The position numbers and the translations under genes were made by a program. Below the pieces are notes generated by a model. It was not told where the DNA came from. It saw only the letters and a list, made by a program, of their open reading frames with translations, and ran no database searches. Of a DNA stretch of 64,000 nucleotides, positions 9,537 to 17,876 are shown in pieces; the stretch's first letter is position 1; every line of letters begins with the position of its first letter. Source of the DNA: JABDEZ01 sp965276955 (GTDB lineage: Bacteria > Bacteroidota > Bacteroidia > Chitinophagales > Chitinophagaceae); contig CBDIBP010000043.1 of the NCBI GenBank assembly GCA_965276955.1, positions 62,001 through 126,000 on the forward strand, read 5' to 3'.

Positions 9537-10508
9537 ATGAAAGCAGCAGTACTATATCAATATGGTGAGTCGCCTAAATATGGTGAGCTACCAGATCCGA
9601 TCCCGCAAAATGAGAACCAGCTACTAATGACAATGAAGGCTGCAGCAGTAAAGAACCTAGATAAGGGCAGAGCAAGTGGTGCACACTACTCCAGCGGTGG
9701 CCAACTGCAAAAACCAGAAGGTGTAGGTATAGATGGTGTTGGCGTTCTGGCCAACGGTACCAGGGTATATTCATTTGGTATGGGTGGCATGATAGCAGAG
9801 AAAGGGCTTGCTGATAAAAACAAAATGGTAAAGTTGCCGGACGGTATTGACGACGTTGCCGCAGCTGCACTACCCAATGCCGTTATGGGGGCCGCTGGTG
9901 CGCTGCACTTCAGAGCAGGTATGAAACCGGGAGAAACTGTTTTGATAAATGGCGCTACCGGGGTGACCGGCAAAGTAGCAGTGCAAATAGCAAAATACTA
10001 CGGTGCGAAGAAGGTAATTGTTACAGGTAGAAATGCCGACTCGCTGAACAAATTGAAAGACCTTGACGCAGACGATATCATATCGTTAAAGCAGGAGGAT
10101 GAGCAGATATTGACCATCCTGAAAGAGATACATAAGAGTACACCTATAGATATTGTTATTGACTACTTGTGGGGCCACCCTGCTGAGCTGATACTTACAG
10201 CGCTGCAAGGTAAAGGTGGAGCTACGCACCCTGTACGCTTTGTGACCGTGGGTGGTATGGCAGGCGATAAGATAGAGCTATCATCTGGCATACTGAGAAG
10301 TGCTGACATCATGTTGTGTGGTTCTGGGCTGGGTAGTTTATCCAACCAGGCTATGGGTGAATTGTTTCGAAATATATTGCCTGAAATGCTGCAACTGGCG
10401 GCTGACGGCAAACTGAAGATAGACACAGTAACTGCCGACCTGAAAGATATAGAAGAGACTTGGAATACAGATGTGGAGGCAGGTCACAGACTGGTGATCA
10501 CCATGTAG
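9537..10508 (+). CDS. Quinone oxidoreductase-like MDR family protein
   Basis: A 323-residue medium-chain dehydrogenase/reductase of the zinc-free quinone-reductase type. The N-terminal GroES-like half starts MKAAVLYQYGESPKYGELP. The Rossmann half carries the NAD(P)H motif VLINGATGVTGKVAVQIAKYYGAK, described here in two parts: VLINGATG then VTGKVAVQIA. The Cys/His pattern of zinc alcohol dehydrogenases is absent. It is likely a cytosolic NADPH-dependent reductase of quinones or enones; substrate unknown. A strong hairpin terminator follows 14 bp after the stop codon. Confidence 0.88.
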   Translation: MKAAVLYQYGESPKYGELPDPIPQNENQLLMTMKAAAVKNLDKGRASGAHYSSGGQLQKPEGVGIDGVGVLANGTRVYSFGMGGMIAEKGLADKNKMVKLPDGIDDVAAAALPNAVMGAAGALHFRAGMKPGETVLINGATGVTGKVAVQIAKYYGAKKVIVTGRNADSLNKLKDLDADDIISLKQEDEQILTILKEIHKSTPIDIVIDYLWGHPAELILTALQGKGGATHPVRFVTVGGMAGDKIELSSGILRSADIMLCGSGLGSLSNQAMGELFRNILPEMLQLAADGKLKIDTVTADLKDIEETWNTDVEAGHRLVITM

Positions 10509-10522
10509 TAACAAGGAATTGA

Positions 10523-10561
10523 AAACGGGGAGAACTGTAGCAATTACAGTTCTCCCCGTTT
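10523..10561. terminator. Bidirectional intrinsic terminator between MDR gene and rpiB
   Basis: A perfect 17-bp stem: AAACGGGGAGAACTGTA at 10523-10539, a 5-nt loop, and its exact reverse complement at 10545-10561. It sits between two convergent genes and can end transcription from both sides. Confidence 0.85.
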
Positions 10562-10574
10562 CAGTATAAAGCAC

Positions 10575-11021
10575 TTATATTTTCTCTACTCTTTTTTCGT
10601 GGCGGCCACCTTCAAAAGCTGTGTTTGTAAAAGCACTCACCATTTCCTGCGCCACTTCTAACGATACAAAGCGCGATGGTATGCAAAGTACATTAGCATT
10701 ATTATGCTGGCGGGCCAGTTGCGCCAGCTCCACATTCCAGCACAGTGCCGCGCGCACCCCCTGGTGTTTATTGGCCGTCATGCATACTCCATTGCCGCTG
10801 CCGCATATCAGTATACCGGTGGCTGCTGTGCCATCTTCTACCATTTGCGCTACAGGGTGCGCATGGTCGGGGTAGTCGGTACTATCCTTGCTGTGGGTGC
10901 CTTTGTCTTCTATCTTCCAACCATCGGCCTCAAGTAGCGCCTTTATGGCTTCTTTATATTCGTAGCCGGCATGGTCGCAGCCAATGGCAAGGGGCACTTC
11001 TTTATTGAATGTGGTCGTCAT
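10575..11021 (-). CDS. rpiB: Ribose 5-phosphate isomerase B
   Basis: A 148-residue cytosolic enzyme interconverting ribose 5-phosphate and ribulose 5-phosphate (pentose phosphate pathway). It shows the RpiB/LacAB signature: IGCDHAGYEYKEAIK at the N-terminus, DYPDHAHPVAQ, GILICGSGNGVCMTANK (catalytic Cys/Thr region), RAALCWNVELAQLARQHNNANVL and the C-terminal FEGGRHEKRVEKI. Length is normal for the family. It starts 10 bp after the tatC stop on the same strand, so tatC-rpiB is a probable operon. Confidence 0.96.
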   Translation of the reverse strand: MTTTFNKEVPLAIGCDHAGYEYKEAIKALLEADGWKIEDKGTHSKDSTDYPDHAHPVAQMVEDGTAATGILICGSGNGVCMTANKHQGVRAALCWNVELAQLARQHNNANVLCIPSRFVSLEVAQEMVSAFTNTAFEGGRHEKRVEKI

Positions 11022-11031
11022 ATTTTGGTTG

Positions 11032-11877
11032 TTAATTATTTTCCAATGCTTTGCGGGTACGCTCGTTATACACTCGTACGCTTATCATTACAGAAAGCTC
11101 GAACAGCGCATATAACGGTATGAATACCAGAAAGCAGCTGAACCAATCGGGCGGAGTAATGATCTCAGAAAGTAACAGCAATATTAATATGGCATACCTC
11201 CTGTTGTTGCGCATCAGCTTGGGCGTAAGTATGCCCACCCTGGTCAGGAAGTATACTATCACCGGTAGCTCGAACACTATGCCCATACCCAGCGTCATAT
11301 CGCTCATGGTATCGTAATAGTTATCCATGGTGATGATGTTCTGGAACGATGCGCTGAGCTGGTAATTGCCAAAAAAGTTAATGGTATATGGGGCTAAGAT
11401 GAAGTACGCGAACAGTACACCGAAAAAGAAAAGCAGGGAGCACCAGAATACTATGCCTTGCGCATACTTGATCTCAGTGGTCTTTAATGCTGGCTTTATA
11501 AAGCGCCAAAGCTCCCACAAAATATAAGGGAACGAAATAATGAACCCCAGCATCATAGATACCGACATGGCCATAACGAACTGGCCCGATAGAGCAGTGT
11601 TCTGGAACTTAAGGTTTATTGCTCCCAGACAAAGAGAAGGTATATGCACCAGCCGCGAAAGCTCGCAAAACCACCGGTACGCTATAAAATCGTTGTGGGC
11701 GGGGCCAAGTATTATCTTGTCAAATACCCATTCTACATTTATGAAAATAAATATGGCAGCCAATATCATTACCCCCAGCGAGCGTATGATGTGCCAGCGG
11801 AGGTCTTCTATATGGTCTGTAAAGGCCATCTCCCCCTTCGGGTCTTTTCTATTTTTCAGGTTCTTTAAAAGACTCAT
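11032..11877 (-). CDS. tatC: Sec-independent protein translocase TatC
   Basis: A 281-residue inner-membrane protein, the twin-arginine signal receptor of the Tat translocase. TatC features are visible: EMAFTDHIEDLRWHIIRS (conserved H-EL-R cytoplasmic helix), a first long TM segment, FVMAMSVSMMLGFIISFPYILWELW with the conserved FxxPGL-like periplasmic-to-TM element in Bacteroidota form, LPVIVYFLTRVGIL, and ITPPDWFSCFLVFIPLYALFE (conserved TPPD near the last helices). Six TM segments are predicted by eye. The frame is open to 11907, but MSLLKNLKNRKDPKG at 11877 is the family-like start. tatA lies 21 kb away (32750-32974). Confidence 0.95.
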   Translation of the reverse strand: MSLLKNLKNRKDPKGEMAFTDHIEDLRWHIIRSLGVMILAAIFIFINVEWVFDKIILGPAHNDFIAYRWFCELSRLVHIPSLCLGAINLKFQNTALSGQFVMAMSVSMMLGFIISFPYILWELWRFIKPALKTTEIKYAQGIVFWCSLLFFFGVLFAYFILAPYTINFFGNYQLSASFQNIITMDNYYDTMSDMTLGMGIVFELPVIVYFLTRVGILTPKLMRNNRRYAILILLLLSEIITPPDWFSCFLVFIPLYALFELSVMISVRVYNERTRKALENN

Positions 11878-12060
11878 GTTTTTATTACCGGCGCCAAAGT
11901 TAGGCATTTATATAAGTTGCTGATCGTTAGCAGAACAATAATAAAAGATCTGCAGCACAATATACGATCCCAGCCGTGATACAGATGTCCTCATTAATTA
12001 TTGTACCACATATACAGTTGGGCGGCAAATAGGGACATTGTAATTGCGATAGGTTAACAC

Positions 12061-12092
12061 AAAAAAATGGCAGCAGTGACCATCCTGCTGCC
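12061..12092 (-). terminator. Intrinsic terminator after the anti-sigma/protease gene
   Basis: Minus-strand stem GGCAGCAG, 8-nt loop, CTGCTGCC, then seven U residues (A-run at 12061-12067 on the plus strand). Located 28 bp past the protease stop codon. Confidence 0.75.
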
Positions 12093-12119
12093 TTTGTTGG
12101 TTGTAAAGGTTTCTCTCTG

Positions 12120-13196
12120 TTATTTCTTATACACTTTTACCGAGCAGGTAAAGTTTTCCAGTTTCTTTATTTGCTGTTCGCGGTCCATGTGGCCCATTTT
12201 GTTGTTTTTGGGCAGGCGAAGGTTCATTTCCTTTGGCAGGGAGTGTACCAGCTGCAGCAGTGCCTTAGAGCTTACGGCATAGGTATTGCCCTCGCTTTGG
12301 CTGCCTTTGGCGGTCACTATTGCCAGCACATTGCCGTTGGCATCCAGCACCGGTGCACCGCTTTGGCCAGGGTCGGCAGGCAGTTCCAGCCGGTATTGCA
12401 TAGAGTCTGCCTCAAAACCGTTCTTGGCGCTTATGTAGCCTTCGTTATATACTATCTCATCCTCAGGATATCCCAGTGTGTATACCTTGCTGCCCAGGCC
12501 GGCTTTGGCTGCGGCAAATGTGTAGGGCACCTCGCCCTTGCCTATCTTAAAACCATCTGCTTCTACCTTAAGTATGGCCAGGTCGTTCTTAGGTTCAAAG
12601 GCCACTACATATGCCCTGTAGTATTCGCCATTGTGGTCCTGTATATATACGGAGTCAGCGCCATCCGTTACGTGGTAGCTGGTCACAAAATATCCATCAT
12701 TGGTGATGGCAAAACCAGTGCCACTATAGCGGGCCACTGCCGGTGGTTTGGCAGCTTTTTGCTGGTTTATGTTCTGTATCAGTTGGTTCTGCGATCGTTT
12801 TATGGTCTCTATCTCCCTGCGCAGTACGCTGTATTGCGATGATGCCTTCTTATCAGAAGGGTGAACAGATAGATATGTGGCCATGGAGGTAATGAGCGCT
12901 ATGCCCGCAGCTATGCCTGCCGTGCGCCAGTAATGTGTGCGCAGTGGTATGGTGGAAGCTTTTTTAGTGGCTGTAGGCGCAATATCTGTTTTGTGTATGT
13001 CCTTCAGCATAGCGCGCAGTTTTTGCTGCCTGCCGCTGCCCTTCAGCGAGCTGATGAGGTCTGCGCACTCCTGGAACGAGGCTGCAAATACAGCATCTGC
13101 TGCTATACGGTGTTGTATGGCTTCCCGCTCTGCTACAGTAAGGGTATTATTGATGTAACCTTCTGCAAGGTCCCATACCTGGTTGTCTGGCGACAT
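12120..13196 (-). CDS. Membrane anti-sigma-like protein fused to a trypsin-like serine protease
   Basis: A 358-residue protein with three parts. Residues 1-70 are a cytosolic helical region (MSPDNQVWDLAEGYINNTLT, then EREAIQHRIAAD) that resembles N-terminal anti-sigma domains of Bacteroidota. A single TM segment spans about residues 91-110. From about 155 onward it is an extracytoplasmic S1-type protease domain with the full triad: H175 in TSYHVTDG, D205 in KNDLAILKV and S279 in PGQSGAPV. No PDZ domain follows. It starts 6 bp after the ECF sigma gene, so the pair is one operon. Inference: the N-terminus holds the sigma factor at the membrane, while the protease domain senses or cleaves periplasmic proteins. 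Protease family is sure; the anti-sigma role rests on context. Confidence 0.85.
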   Translation of the reverse strand: MSPDNQVWDLAEGYINNTLTVAEREAIQHRIAADAVFAASFQECADLISSLKGSGRQQKLRAMLKDIHKTDIAPTATKKASTIPLRTHYWRTAGIAAGIALITSMATYLSVHPSDKKASSQYSVLRREIETIKRSQNQLIQNINQQKAAKPPAVARYSGTGFAITNDGYFVTSYHVTDGADSVYIQDHNGEYYRAYVVAFEPKNDLAILKVEADGFKIGKGEVPYTFAAAKAGLGSKVYTLGYPEDEIVYNEGYISAKNGFEADSMQYRLELPADPGQSGAPVLDANGNVLAIVTAKGSQSEGNTYAVSSKALLQLVHSLPKEMNLRLPKNNKMGHMDREQQIKKLENFTCSVKVYKK

Positions 13197-13202
13197 ATGT
13201 TA

Positions 13203-13781
13203 TCATTTGGCCTGCATACTATAGAATATCTTTCTAAGGCGGGCAAGGCATTTATATTTTTGTGTCTTGGCATTGTCTGGGTTGGTATACCCAAAGTCTG
13301 CCGCTATTTCCTGCATGCTTTTATCGTTATGATAAAAAGCTTTTATTAAAGAACTGCATGGCTCGCCCAGTTGGTCAAGCGCCACACTCAGCTGGTCGTA
13401 GTGTGCTTCCCGCTCTACCTGCACATTCACATCATCCTCATAGGCCCAATCTTCACCATCTTCTGTACCGCTTTGGTCGGGCAGGCTGCCGGGCATTTTT
13501 TGCTGCTTACTTGCTTTTTTGTACCATAAGTGCTTGCTGATGGCAAATAAATAGGTACTTATGGTACATGTGAGCCTGAAATCCTCTTGCTGTGCCTTCT
13601 CATACAGTATCACTACTGCTTCCTGGTATACATCGGCCACATCATCCTCACTGGCCCCGTTCTTTAGCAGCCAAGCATGTATAACATTATAGTACTGGTT
13701 ATATATTTTTGTGGCTGCGTACCGGTCACCTATGGCAAATGCTGCTAAAAGTTGCTGCTCTGTATGTGTGGACGTGTACAA
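13203..13781 (-). CDS. ECF-type RNA polymerase sigma factor
   Basis: A 192-residue sigma-70 family protein. Region 2 is recognisable in LKNGASEDDVADVYQEAVVILYEKA (conserved E-D-x-x-Q-E-x-F-like pattern) with FRLTCTISTYLFAISKHLW. Region 4 has LGEPCSSLIKAFYHNDKSMQEIAADFGYTNPDNAKTQKYKCL, described here as a typical helix-turn-helix with an unusual N-A-K insertion in the recognition helix. An acidic linker (about residues 100-125) separates the regions. It is transcribed with the membrane anti-sigma/protease protein 6 bp downstream, which likely controls it. The 211 bp upstream is AT-rich and presumably holds its own promoter. Confidence 0.92.
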   Translation of the reverse strand: MYTSTHTEQQLLAAFAIGDRYAATKIYNQYYNVIHAWLLKNGASEDDVADVYQEAVVILYEKAQQEDFRLTCTISTYLFAISKHLWYKKASKQQKMPGSLPDQSGTEDGEDWAYEDDVNVQVEREAHYDQLSVALDQLGEPCSSLIKAFYHNDKSMQEIAADFGYTNPDNAKTQKYKCLARLRKIFYSMQAK

Positions 13782-13992
13782 TGATTAATGCTTTAATAAA
13801 AGAAAAGTAACCCTGTGAGAGAAAAATATAAATATCCTGTATGTTACAAATACTTTAGATAAAGGTAAGGAAAACTGATTGTGGCTACCCCGGAAAGCAG
13901 GTAAAAAATATTTTTAAAATTTTTTTTCAGTTGAAGGGTTACCTTTTCCTGTTTGTGGCATTAATGGTATAACCATTCTAAAAAAACACAAA

Positions 13993-14259
13993 ATGAAATT
14001 AGTAAAATTATCTATCGTTGCCCTGGCAATGGGTCTTTTCGTAGCATCTTGCGGTAACACAGAAAACAAATCTGCAACTACAGATTCTACTGCTACAATG
14101 ACTACCACTCCACCGCCAGCAGTAGATACAACTCCAGCTCCAGCTGCAGCTCCAGTTGTAGATAGCGCTAAAATGATGGATTCTATGAAGAAAGCATCTA
14201 CTACCACTACTAAAATGGAAACTAAGAAAGAAACTAAAATGGAAACTAAGAAGAAATAG
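13993..14259 (+). CDS. Small lipoprotein with Pro/Ala/Thr linker and Lys-rich tail
   Basis: An 88-residue predicted lipoprotein with leader MKLVKLSIVALAMGLFVASC, whose last residue is the lipobox Cys. The mature part is low complexity: Thr/Ser-rich, then PPP and PAPAAAP, then a Met/Lys-rich stretch with the repeated pattern KMETKKE. No enzymatic domain. Similar short lipoproteins are abundant in Bacteroidota, often annotated hypothetical, and a cell-envelope spacer or charge-modifying role would be speculation. The ORF is followed at once by a strong terminator and is probably monocistronic. Confidence 0.75.
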   Translation: MKLVKLSIVALAMGLFVASCGNTENKSATTDSTATMTTTPPPAVDTTPAPAAAPVVDSAKMMDSMKKASTTTTKMETKKETKMETKKK

Positions 14260-14283
14260 TTCTTCTGTCTCTATATGTTCTTT

Positions 14284-14321
14284 GAAAAGGTGTGCTTCTT
14301 CCGAAGCGCACCTTTTCTTTT
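14284..14321. terminator. Intrinsic terminator between lipoprotein and flavoprotein genes
   Basis: Stem GAAAAGGTGTGCTTC at 14284-14298 pairs with GAAGCGCACCTTTTC at 14303-14317 (one G-T wobble), then TTTT. It separates two convergent genes and may work both ways. Confidence 0.8.
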
Positions 14322-14342
14322 ATGGCATCTTTATCAGGTATA

Positions 14343-15320
14343 TTATTTGTAGCTGAATGGGCTTGCAGCGGTGGCCTTAAACTCCTGCCACACTTCCTGC
14401 ACTATTTCCCCGGCGGGCTTTATCTCTTTTATCAGGCTGCTTACCTGGCCTATTTCCAACTCACCATTCTCCAGGTCGCCGTCAAACATCCCTTTTTTTG
14501 CACGTGCACGGCCCAGCAGGTCGTTCAGTTCATCGGGCGTTGCAGCCTTGTTCTCGGCTTCCTGCACTTGGGTGTAGAAATGGTTCCTTATCAGGCGCAC
14601 CGGTGTTAGCTGCTTCATGGTGAGCACCGTATCGCCTTCCTTAGCAGTTACCACCACATCTTTAAATGCCTGGTGGCTCGATGCCTCTGTGCTTGCCACA
14701 AAACGGCTGCCCATCTGCACACCTTCTGCTCCCAGCGCCATCATGGCATACATGGCGCGACCAGTGGCTATACCCCCTGCGGCTATCAGCGGTATGGTTA
14801 TGGCCTGGCGCACATCGGGTATCAGGCACAGGGTAGTGGTCTCTTCACGGCCATTGTGGCCACCTGCCTCAAAGCCCTCTGCTACTACCGCGTCCACCCC
14901 GGCATCCTGGCACTTGCGGGCAAATTTTGCGCTGCTCACCACATGCACTACGGTTATGCCTTTGTTCTTCAGCTTAGCGGTCCATGTCTTGGGGTTGCCT
15001 GCCGATGTAAATACTATAGGTACCTGCTCGCGCAGTATTATCTCTATATGTTTGTCCAGGTCGGGGTACAGCAAGGGCAGGTTCACGCCAAATGGCTTGC
15101 TGCTGGCCTGTTTGTATTTTTGTATGTGCTCTTCCAGCACCTGCGGGTACATGCTTCCTGCGCCTATTATGCCCAGCCCACCAGCGTTGCTTACTGCCGC
15201 CGCCAGCCTCCACCCAGATGCCCATATCATACCCGCCTGCACTATAGGGTACTGTATACCGAACAACTGGGTGATGCGGTTATCAAACCCGTCGTCCACA
15301 AACTTGCCTTCATAAAGCAT
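14343..15320 (-). CDS. Nitronate monooxygenase / FabK-like FMN flavoprotein
   Basis: A 325-residue FMN-dependent TIM-barrel protein of the NPD/nitronate monooxygenase family. Recognisable elements are the N-terminal ITQLFGIQYPIVQAGM, AVSNAGGLGIIGAG, GVNLPLLYP, VVAEGFEAGGHNG (His in the catalytic GGHxG loop), IPLIAAGGIATGR and GAEGVQMGSRFVAS (phosphate-binding). The family includes nitronate monooxygenases and FabK-type enoyl-ACP reductases, and sequence alone does not separate these well. Cytosolic. It follows the M16 peptidase gene by 30 bp on the same strand, so they may be co-transcribed without an obvious shared function. Confidence 0.87.
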   Translation of the reverse strand: MLYEGKFVDDGFDNRITQLFGIQYPIVQAGMIWASGWRLAAAVSNAGGLGIIGAGSMYPQVLEEHIQKYKQASSKPFGVNLPLLYPDLDKHIEIILREQVPIVFTSAGNPKTWTAKLKNKGITVVHVVSSAKFARKCQDAGVDAVVAEGFEAGGHNGREETTTLCLIPDVRQAITIPLIAAGGIATGRAMYAMMALGAEGVQMGSRFVASTEASSHQAFKDVVVTAKEGDTVLTMKQLTPVRLIRNHFYTQVQEAENKAATPDELNDLLGRARAKKGMFDGDLENGELEIGQVSSLIKEIKPAGEIVQEVWQEFKATAASPFSYK

Positions 15321-15350
15321 ACTATATATTTAAGATAATGCGGTAAACTT

Positions 15351-16607
15351 TTAGGCTGTTACTTCGCTTTTCACTTTCTTCCTGTAGAACAACGTATTGC
15401 AGTTCTGCTTCCTGAAAATGTGTTCTGCGGTCTCCTTCAGGTATTCAGAAGTTACATCCTGGTAGCGCTCCCATTCTTTGTTTATCAGCTCGGCATCGCC
15501 CAGCAGTTCATAAAAAGCCAGGTTGTTAGCCCGCGATAGCAATGCAAGGTCTTCGAAGCTGATCATTGCCTCTATCTTGTTCTTGGCTTTTTTCAGCTCT
15601 TCATCGGTAACGCCACCTTGCAGCAGTTTCTCTATTTCTTTTTCTACGGCTTCGTTGGCCTCTTCTATAGTGCGGCCCTCGCGTATCTTGCCTTCTACCA
15701 CCAGTAGCCCGGGGTCAAGGCTACCCGTGTGGTAGCAATTGATGTTGCTGAACAGTTGCTCTTCTTTTACCAGTCGCTGGTACAGCCGGCTGCTATAGCC
15801 ACTGCCCATTATCTCGGTTATCAGGTCGGCAGCATAGTAGGGCTGCTCCAGGCGGCCTGCTATATGCCATGCTTTATATAGCGCATCAAATGGTACATCG
15901 GCATACACGTCTTCATTGCGGGCCTCCATTTGTGCAGGCTCAGCAGGCAGGTGACGAGTATATTTTTCTCCTTCAGGTATGCTACCGAACCATTTCTCTG
16001 CCAATACTTTTACTTCGTCTACGGTCACATTACCGGCCACACAAAGCACTGCGTTCACAGGGCGATAGTGCTTGAAGAAGAATGATCTTACATCTTCCAG
16101 CTGTGCTTCTTCTATCTGTTTCAGGTCCTTGCCTATGGTCATCCATTGGTAGGGATGATGCTTGTAGGCCAGCTTGCGCAACTTGTCCCATGCATCGCCA
16201 TAAGGCTTGTTCAGGTAGTGTTCTTTAAATTCCTCACTCACCACCTTGCGCTGTGTTTCCAGGCTCTTTTCGCTAAAGGCCAGGCTCAGCATACGGTCGC
16301 TTTCCAGCCAAAAGGCCGTTTCCATATTTTGCAGAGGCAGCTGTATGTAGTAGTTGGTAATATCGTTGGTGGTATAAGCATTGTTCTCCCCACCCGCCAT
16401 TTGCAGTGGCTCGTCATATTCGGGTATGTTCACACTGCCACCGAACATCAGGTGCTCAAAAAGGTGTGCGAAACCTGTGCGATCAGGGTCCTCATCGCGC
16501 GCGCCTACATCATATAGCACATTTACTGCCACCATCGGTGTGGCCTTATCTATATGCACTACCACCCTTAATCCATTGTCCAGTTTAAATCGCTCGAATT
16601 GCAGCAT
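15351..16607 (-). CDS. M16 family (pitrilysin-type) zinc peptidase
   Basis: A 418-residue peptidase with the inverted zinc motif H-x-x-E-H at residues 48-52 (FAHLFEHLMF), the distal Glu region VVSEEFKEHYLNKPYGDAW (about 122-140), and the C-terminal half containing the family's substrate-grasping region (ITEIMGSGYSSRLYQRLV). At this size it represents a complete two-domain half of the M16B type, the form that dimerises to enclose substrates. No signal peptide is visible (MLQFERFKLDNGLRVVV starts the fold directly), so it is probably cytosolic. The promoter would lie in the 109 bp between it and the divergent tRNA gene. Confidence 0.93.
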   Translation of the reverse strand: MLQFERFKLDNGLRVVVHIDKATPMVAVNVLYDVGARDEDPDRTGFAHLFEHLMFGGSVNIPEYDEPLQMAGGENNAYTTNDITNYYIQLPLQNMETAFWLESDRMLSLAFSEKSLETQRKVVSEEFKEHYLNKPYGDAWDKLRKLAYKHHPYQWMTIGKDLKQIEEAQLEDVRSFFFKHYRPVNAVLCVAGNVTVDEVKVLAEKWFGSIPEGEKYTRHLPAEPAQMEARNEDVYADVPFDALYKAWHIAGRLEQPYYAADLITEIMGSGYSSRLYQRLVKEEQLFSNINCYHTGSLDPGLLVVEGKIREGRTIEEANEAVEKEIEKLLQGGVTDEELKKAKNKIEAMISFEDLALLSRANNLAFYELLGDAELINKEWERYQDVTSEYLKETAEHIFRKQNCNTLFYRKKVKSEVTA

Positions 16608-16716
16608 AGCTTCAAAGGTAATGGAAAAGGGAAAAAGACAAAGCGCATGCGGTATAGTAAAATAATACGCCGAAAACCAAGTGGAATTTTTATATTTACA
16701 GCCACGAATTTCATAA

Positions 16717-16792
16717 GCGGAAGTAGCTCAGTTGGTAGAGCATCAGCTTCCCAAGCTGAGGGTCGCGAGTCCGAATCTCGTCTTCCGCTCCA
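16717..16792 (+). tRNA. tRNA-Gly, anticodon CCC
   Basis: A full cloverleaf can be drawn: acceptor GCGGAAG/CTTCCGC, D-arm GCTCAGTTGGTAGAGC, anticodon stem TCAGC/GCTGA around loop TTCCCAA (anticodon CCC, reads GGG glycine), and T-arm with loop TCCGAAT. CCA is encoded (16790-16792). Its 3' half is repeated at 17877-17905. Confidence 0.95.
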
Positions 16793-16793
16793 T
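16765..16793 (+). repeat. attL-like direct repeat, copy 1 (inside tRNA-Gly 3' end)
   Basis: Twenty-nine bases starting GCGAGTCCGAATCTCG and ending GCTCCAT, covering the T-arm, acceptor 3' strand and CCA of tRNA-Gly. Identical to 17877-17905. This is the position used by many tRNA-targeting integrases. Confidence 0.85.
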
Positions 16794-16799
16794 GTAGAC

Positions 16800-16836
16800 A
16801 AGGGTTTTAGCCGAAATGGTTTGAAGCCCTTTTTTA
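16800..16836 (+). terminator. Terminator after tRNA-Gly
   Basis: Stem AAGGGTTTTAG (16800-16810) pairs with TTGAAGCCCTT (16821-16831) with G-U wobbles, followed by a T-run. Lies 7 bp past the CCA. Confidence 0.6.
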
Positions 16837-17015
16837 TTTGCACAAAATTTGACAAAATTTTTCATCCTGATCGTGATGACAAAAGGATTAGATCGCATGT
16901 CACTCTGCATCATTTTATAACCCCCTATTCGAATCATTTAGAAAGACCTTAAAAGTCCCCTTTATACACACGGGAAAGGCCAATTCATTTTTGCACTAAT
17001 TTTAAAGTAGAAAAT
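16837..17015. other. Leader of the islet gene, no gene seen
   Basis: AT-rich non-coding DNA inside the islet. It contains a short direct repeat of ACAAAATTT (around 16840-16858). No integrase remnant could be recognised in translation. Confidence 0.4.
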
Positions 17016-17858
17016 ATGGATAACATACCACAATATATATACGTTTGGGCAGCATATCATGTTATCTTGATAAGTGCATTTATTATACGCTATCGTGCGA
17101 ATATAAATGCTGTTAGCGATATAGATAATTATGCAGGATTTACAAAACTATTTTATTATTCTCAAAAAATATTTAGAGTACTTGCCACTTCTGTTATCAT
17201 GTATCTAATTATATTTAAATGGGGATTTAAGTGGCAATTTGATGATTGGTGGCTTGAGGCATTGCTAGTATTTATCACATTTTGTTCTGGTCATTTAATA
17301 TTTATTGCAATCAAGTCCCCACCAAAAGTCTTAAAGTTTAGAAAATTATATATCGTAATTTCCATCGCCTTCATCGCGTCTTTTTATATACGGTTAGTTC
17401 TGGCAATTATTGGTGGCTACTCTATGAACCCGCAATCCATTGCATATTTTCTGCCAGATATTAGACAAGGTGATGCGCATATATTTGACAATTATTATTT
17501 AGGATATTCAGAGATCAAAGATATTGTAATTGAGAAAAAAGTATTTTTATTTAGGAAGGATTTGGTGTATGGAAAAGACTTATCCCCCATTATTTGCTAT
17601 CCCAAAATATACAGCTTCACACAATCTGACGAAAGCTCTATTGACATTCCGTTTCCATTCGTTGTCAGGACAGCTGACAGTGTGTGTATATTAGTTAACC
17701 CAGCGCATGATCCTCAAAACGGAAAAATCGTTTTTAAAAGAGGTGCAAGTGGCGAACTATCTGTTTCTGGGTATCAATATAAATTTATTCCAAACAATAC
17801 AACTCCTAACAATACAACTCCTATTTTTTCTTTGTGCGGAAAGATGAATATCAAATAA
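17016..17858 (+). CDS. Unknown membrane protein carried by the tRNA-Gly islet
   Basis: A 280-residue protein that I do not recognise. The N-terminal half has about four hydrophobic helices (roughly residues 7-23, 52-70, 80-98 and 110-130), and the C-terminal half is a soluble, beta-rich domain (IVIEKKVFLFRKDL, YSFTQSDESSIDIPFPFVVR, VCILVNPAHDPQNGK). Near the C-terminus is a short tandem repeat NNTTPNNTTP encoded by two 15-bp copies. Codon use is markedly AT-rich compared with neighbours, which supports transfer. It is the only gene between the two tRNA-derived repeats. A cargo or defence-type role is possible for a lone islet gene, but nothing in the sequence shows a mechanism. Confidence 0.75.
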   Translation: MDNIPQYIYVWAAYHVILISAFIIRYRANINAVSDIDNYAGFTKLFYYSQKIFRVLATSVIMYLIIFKWGFKWQFDDWWLEALLVFITFCSGHLIFIAIKSPPKVLKFRKLYIVISIAFIASFYIRLVLAIIGGYSMNPQSIAYFLPDIRQGDAHIFDNYYLGYSEIKDIVIEKKVFLFRKDLVYGKDLSPIICYPKIYSFTQSDESSIDIPFPFVVRTADSVCILVNPAHDPQNGKIVFKRGASGELSVSGYQYKFIPNNTTPNNTTPIFSLCGKMNIK

Positions 17859-17876
17859 CATTAATAAAAGTAATGG

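Noticed and set aside
16599..16952. Plus-strand open frame running across tRNA-Gly
   Set aside because: It reads through the tRNA and a terminator and has no recognisable protein signature.
17016..17858. Integrase hidden in the tRNA-Gly islet
   Set aside because: The only gene lacks the R-H-R-Y tyrosine-recombinase pattern and has four TM segments.
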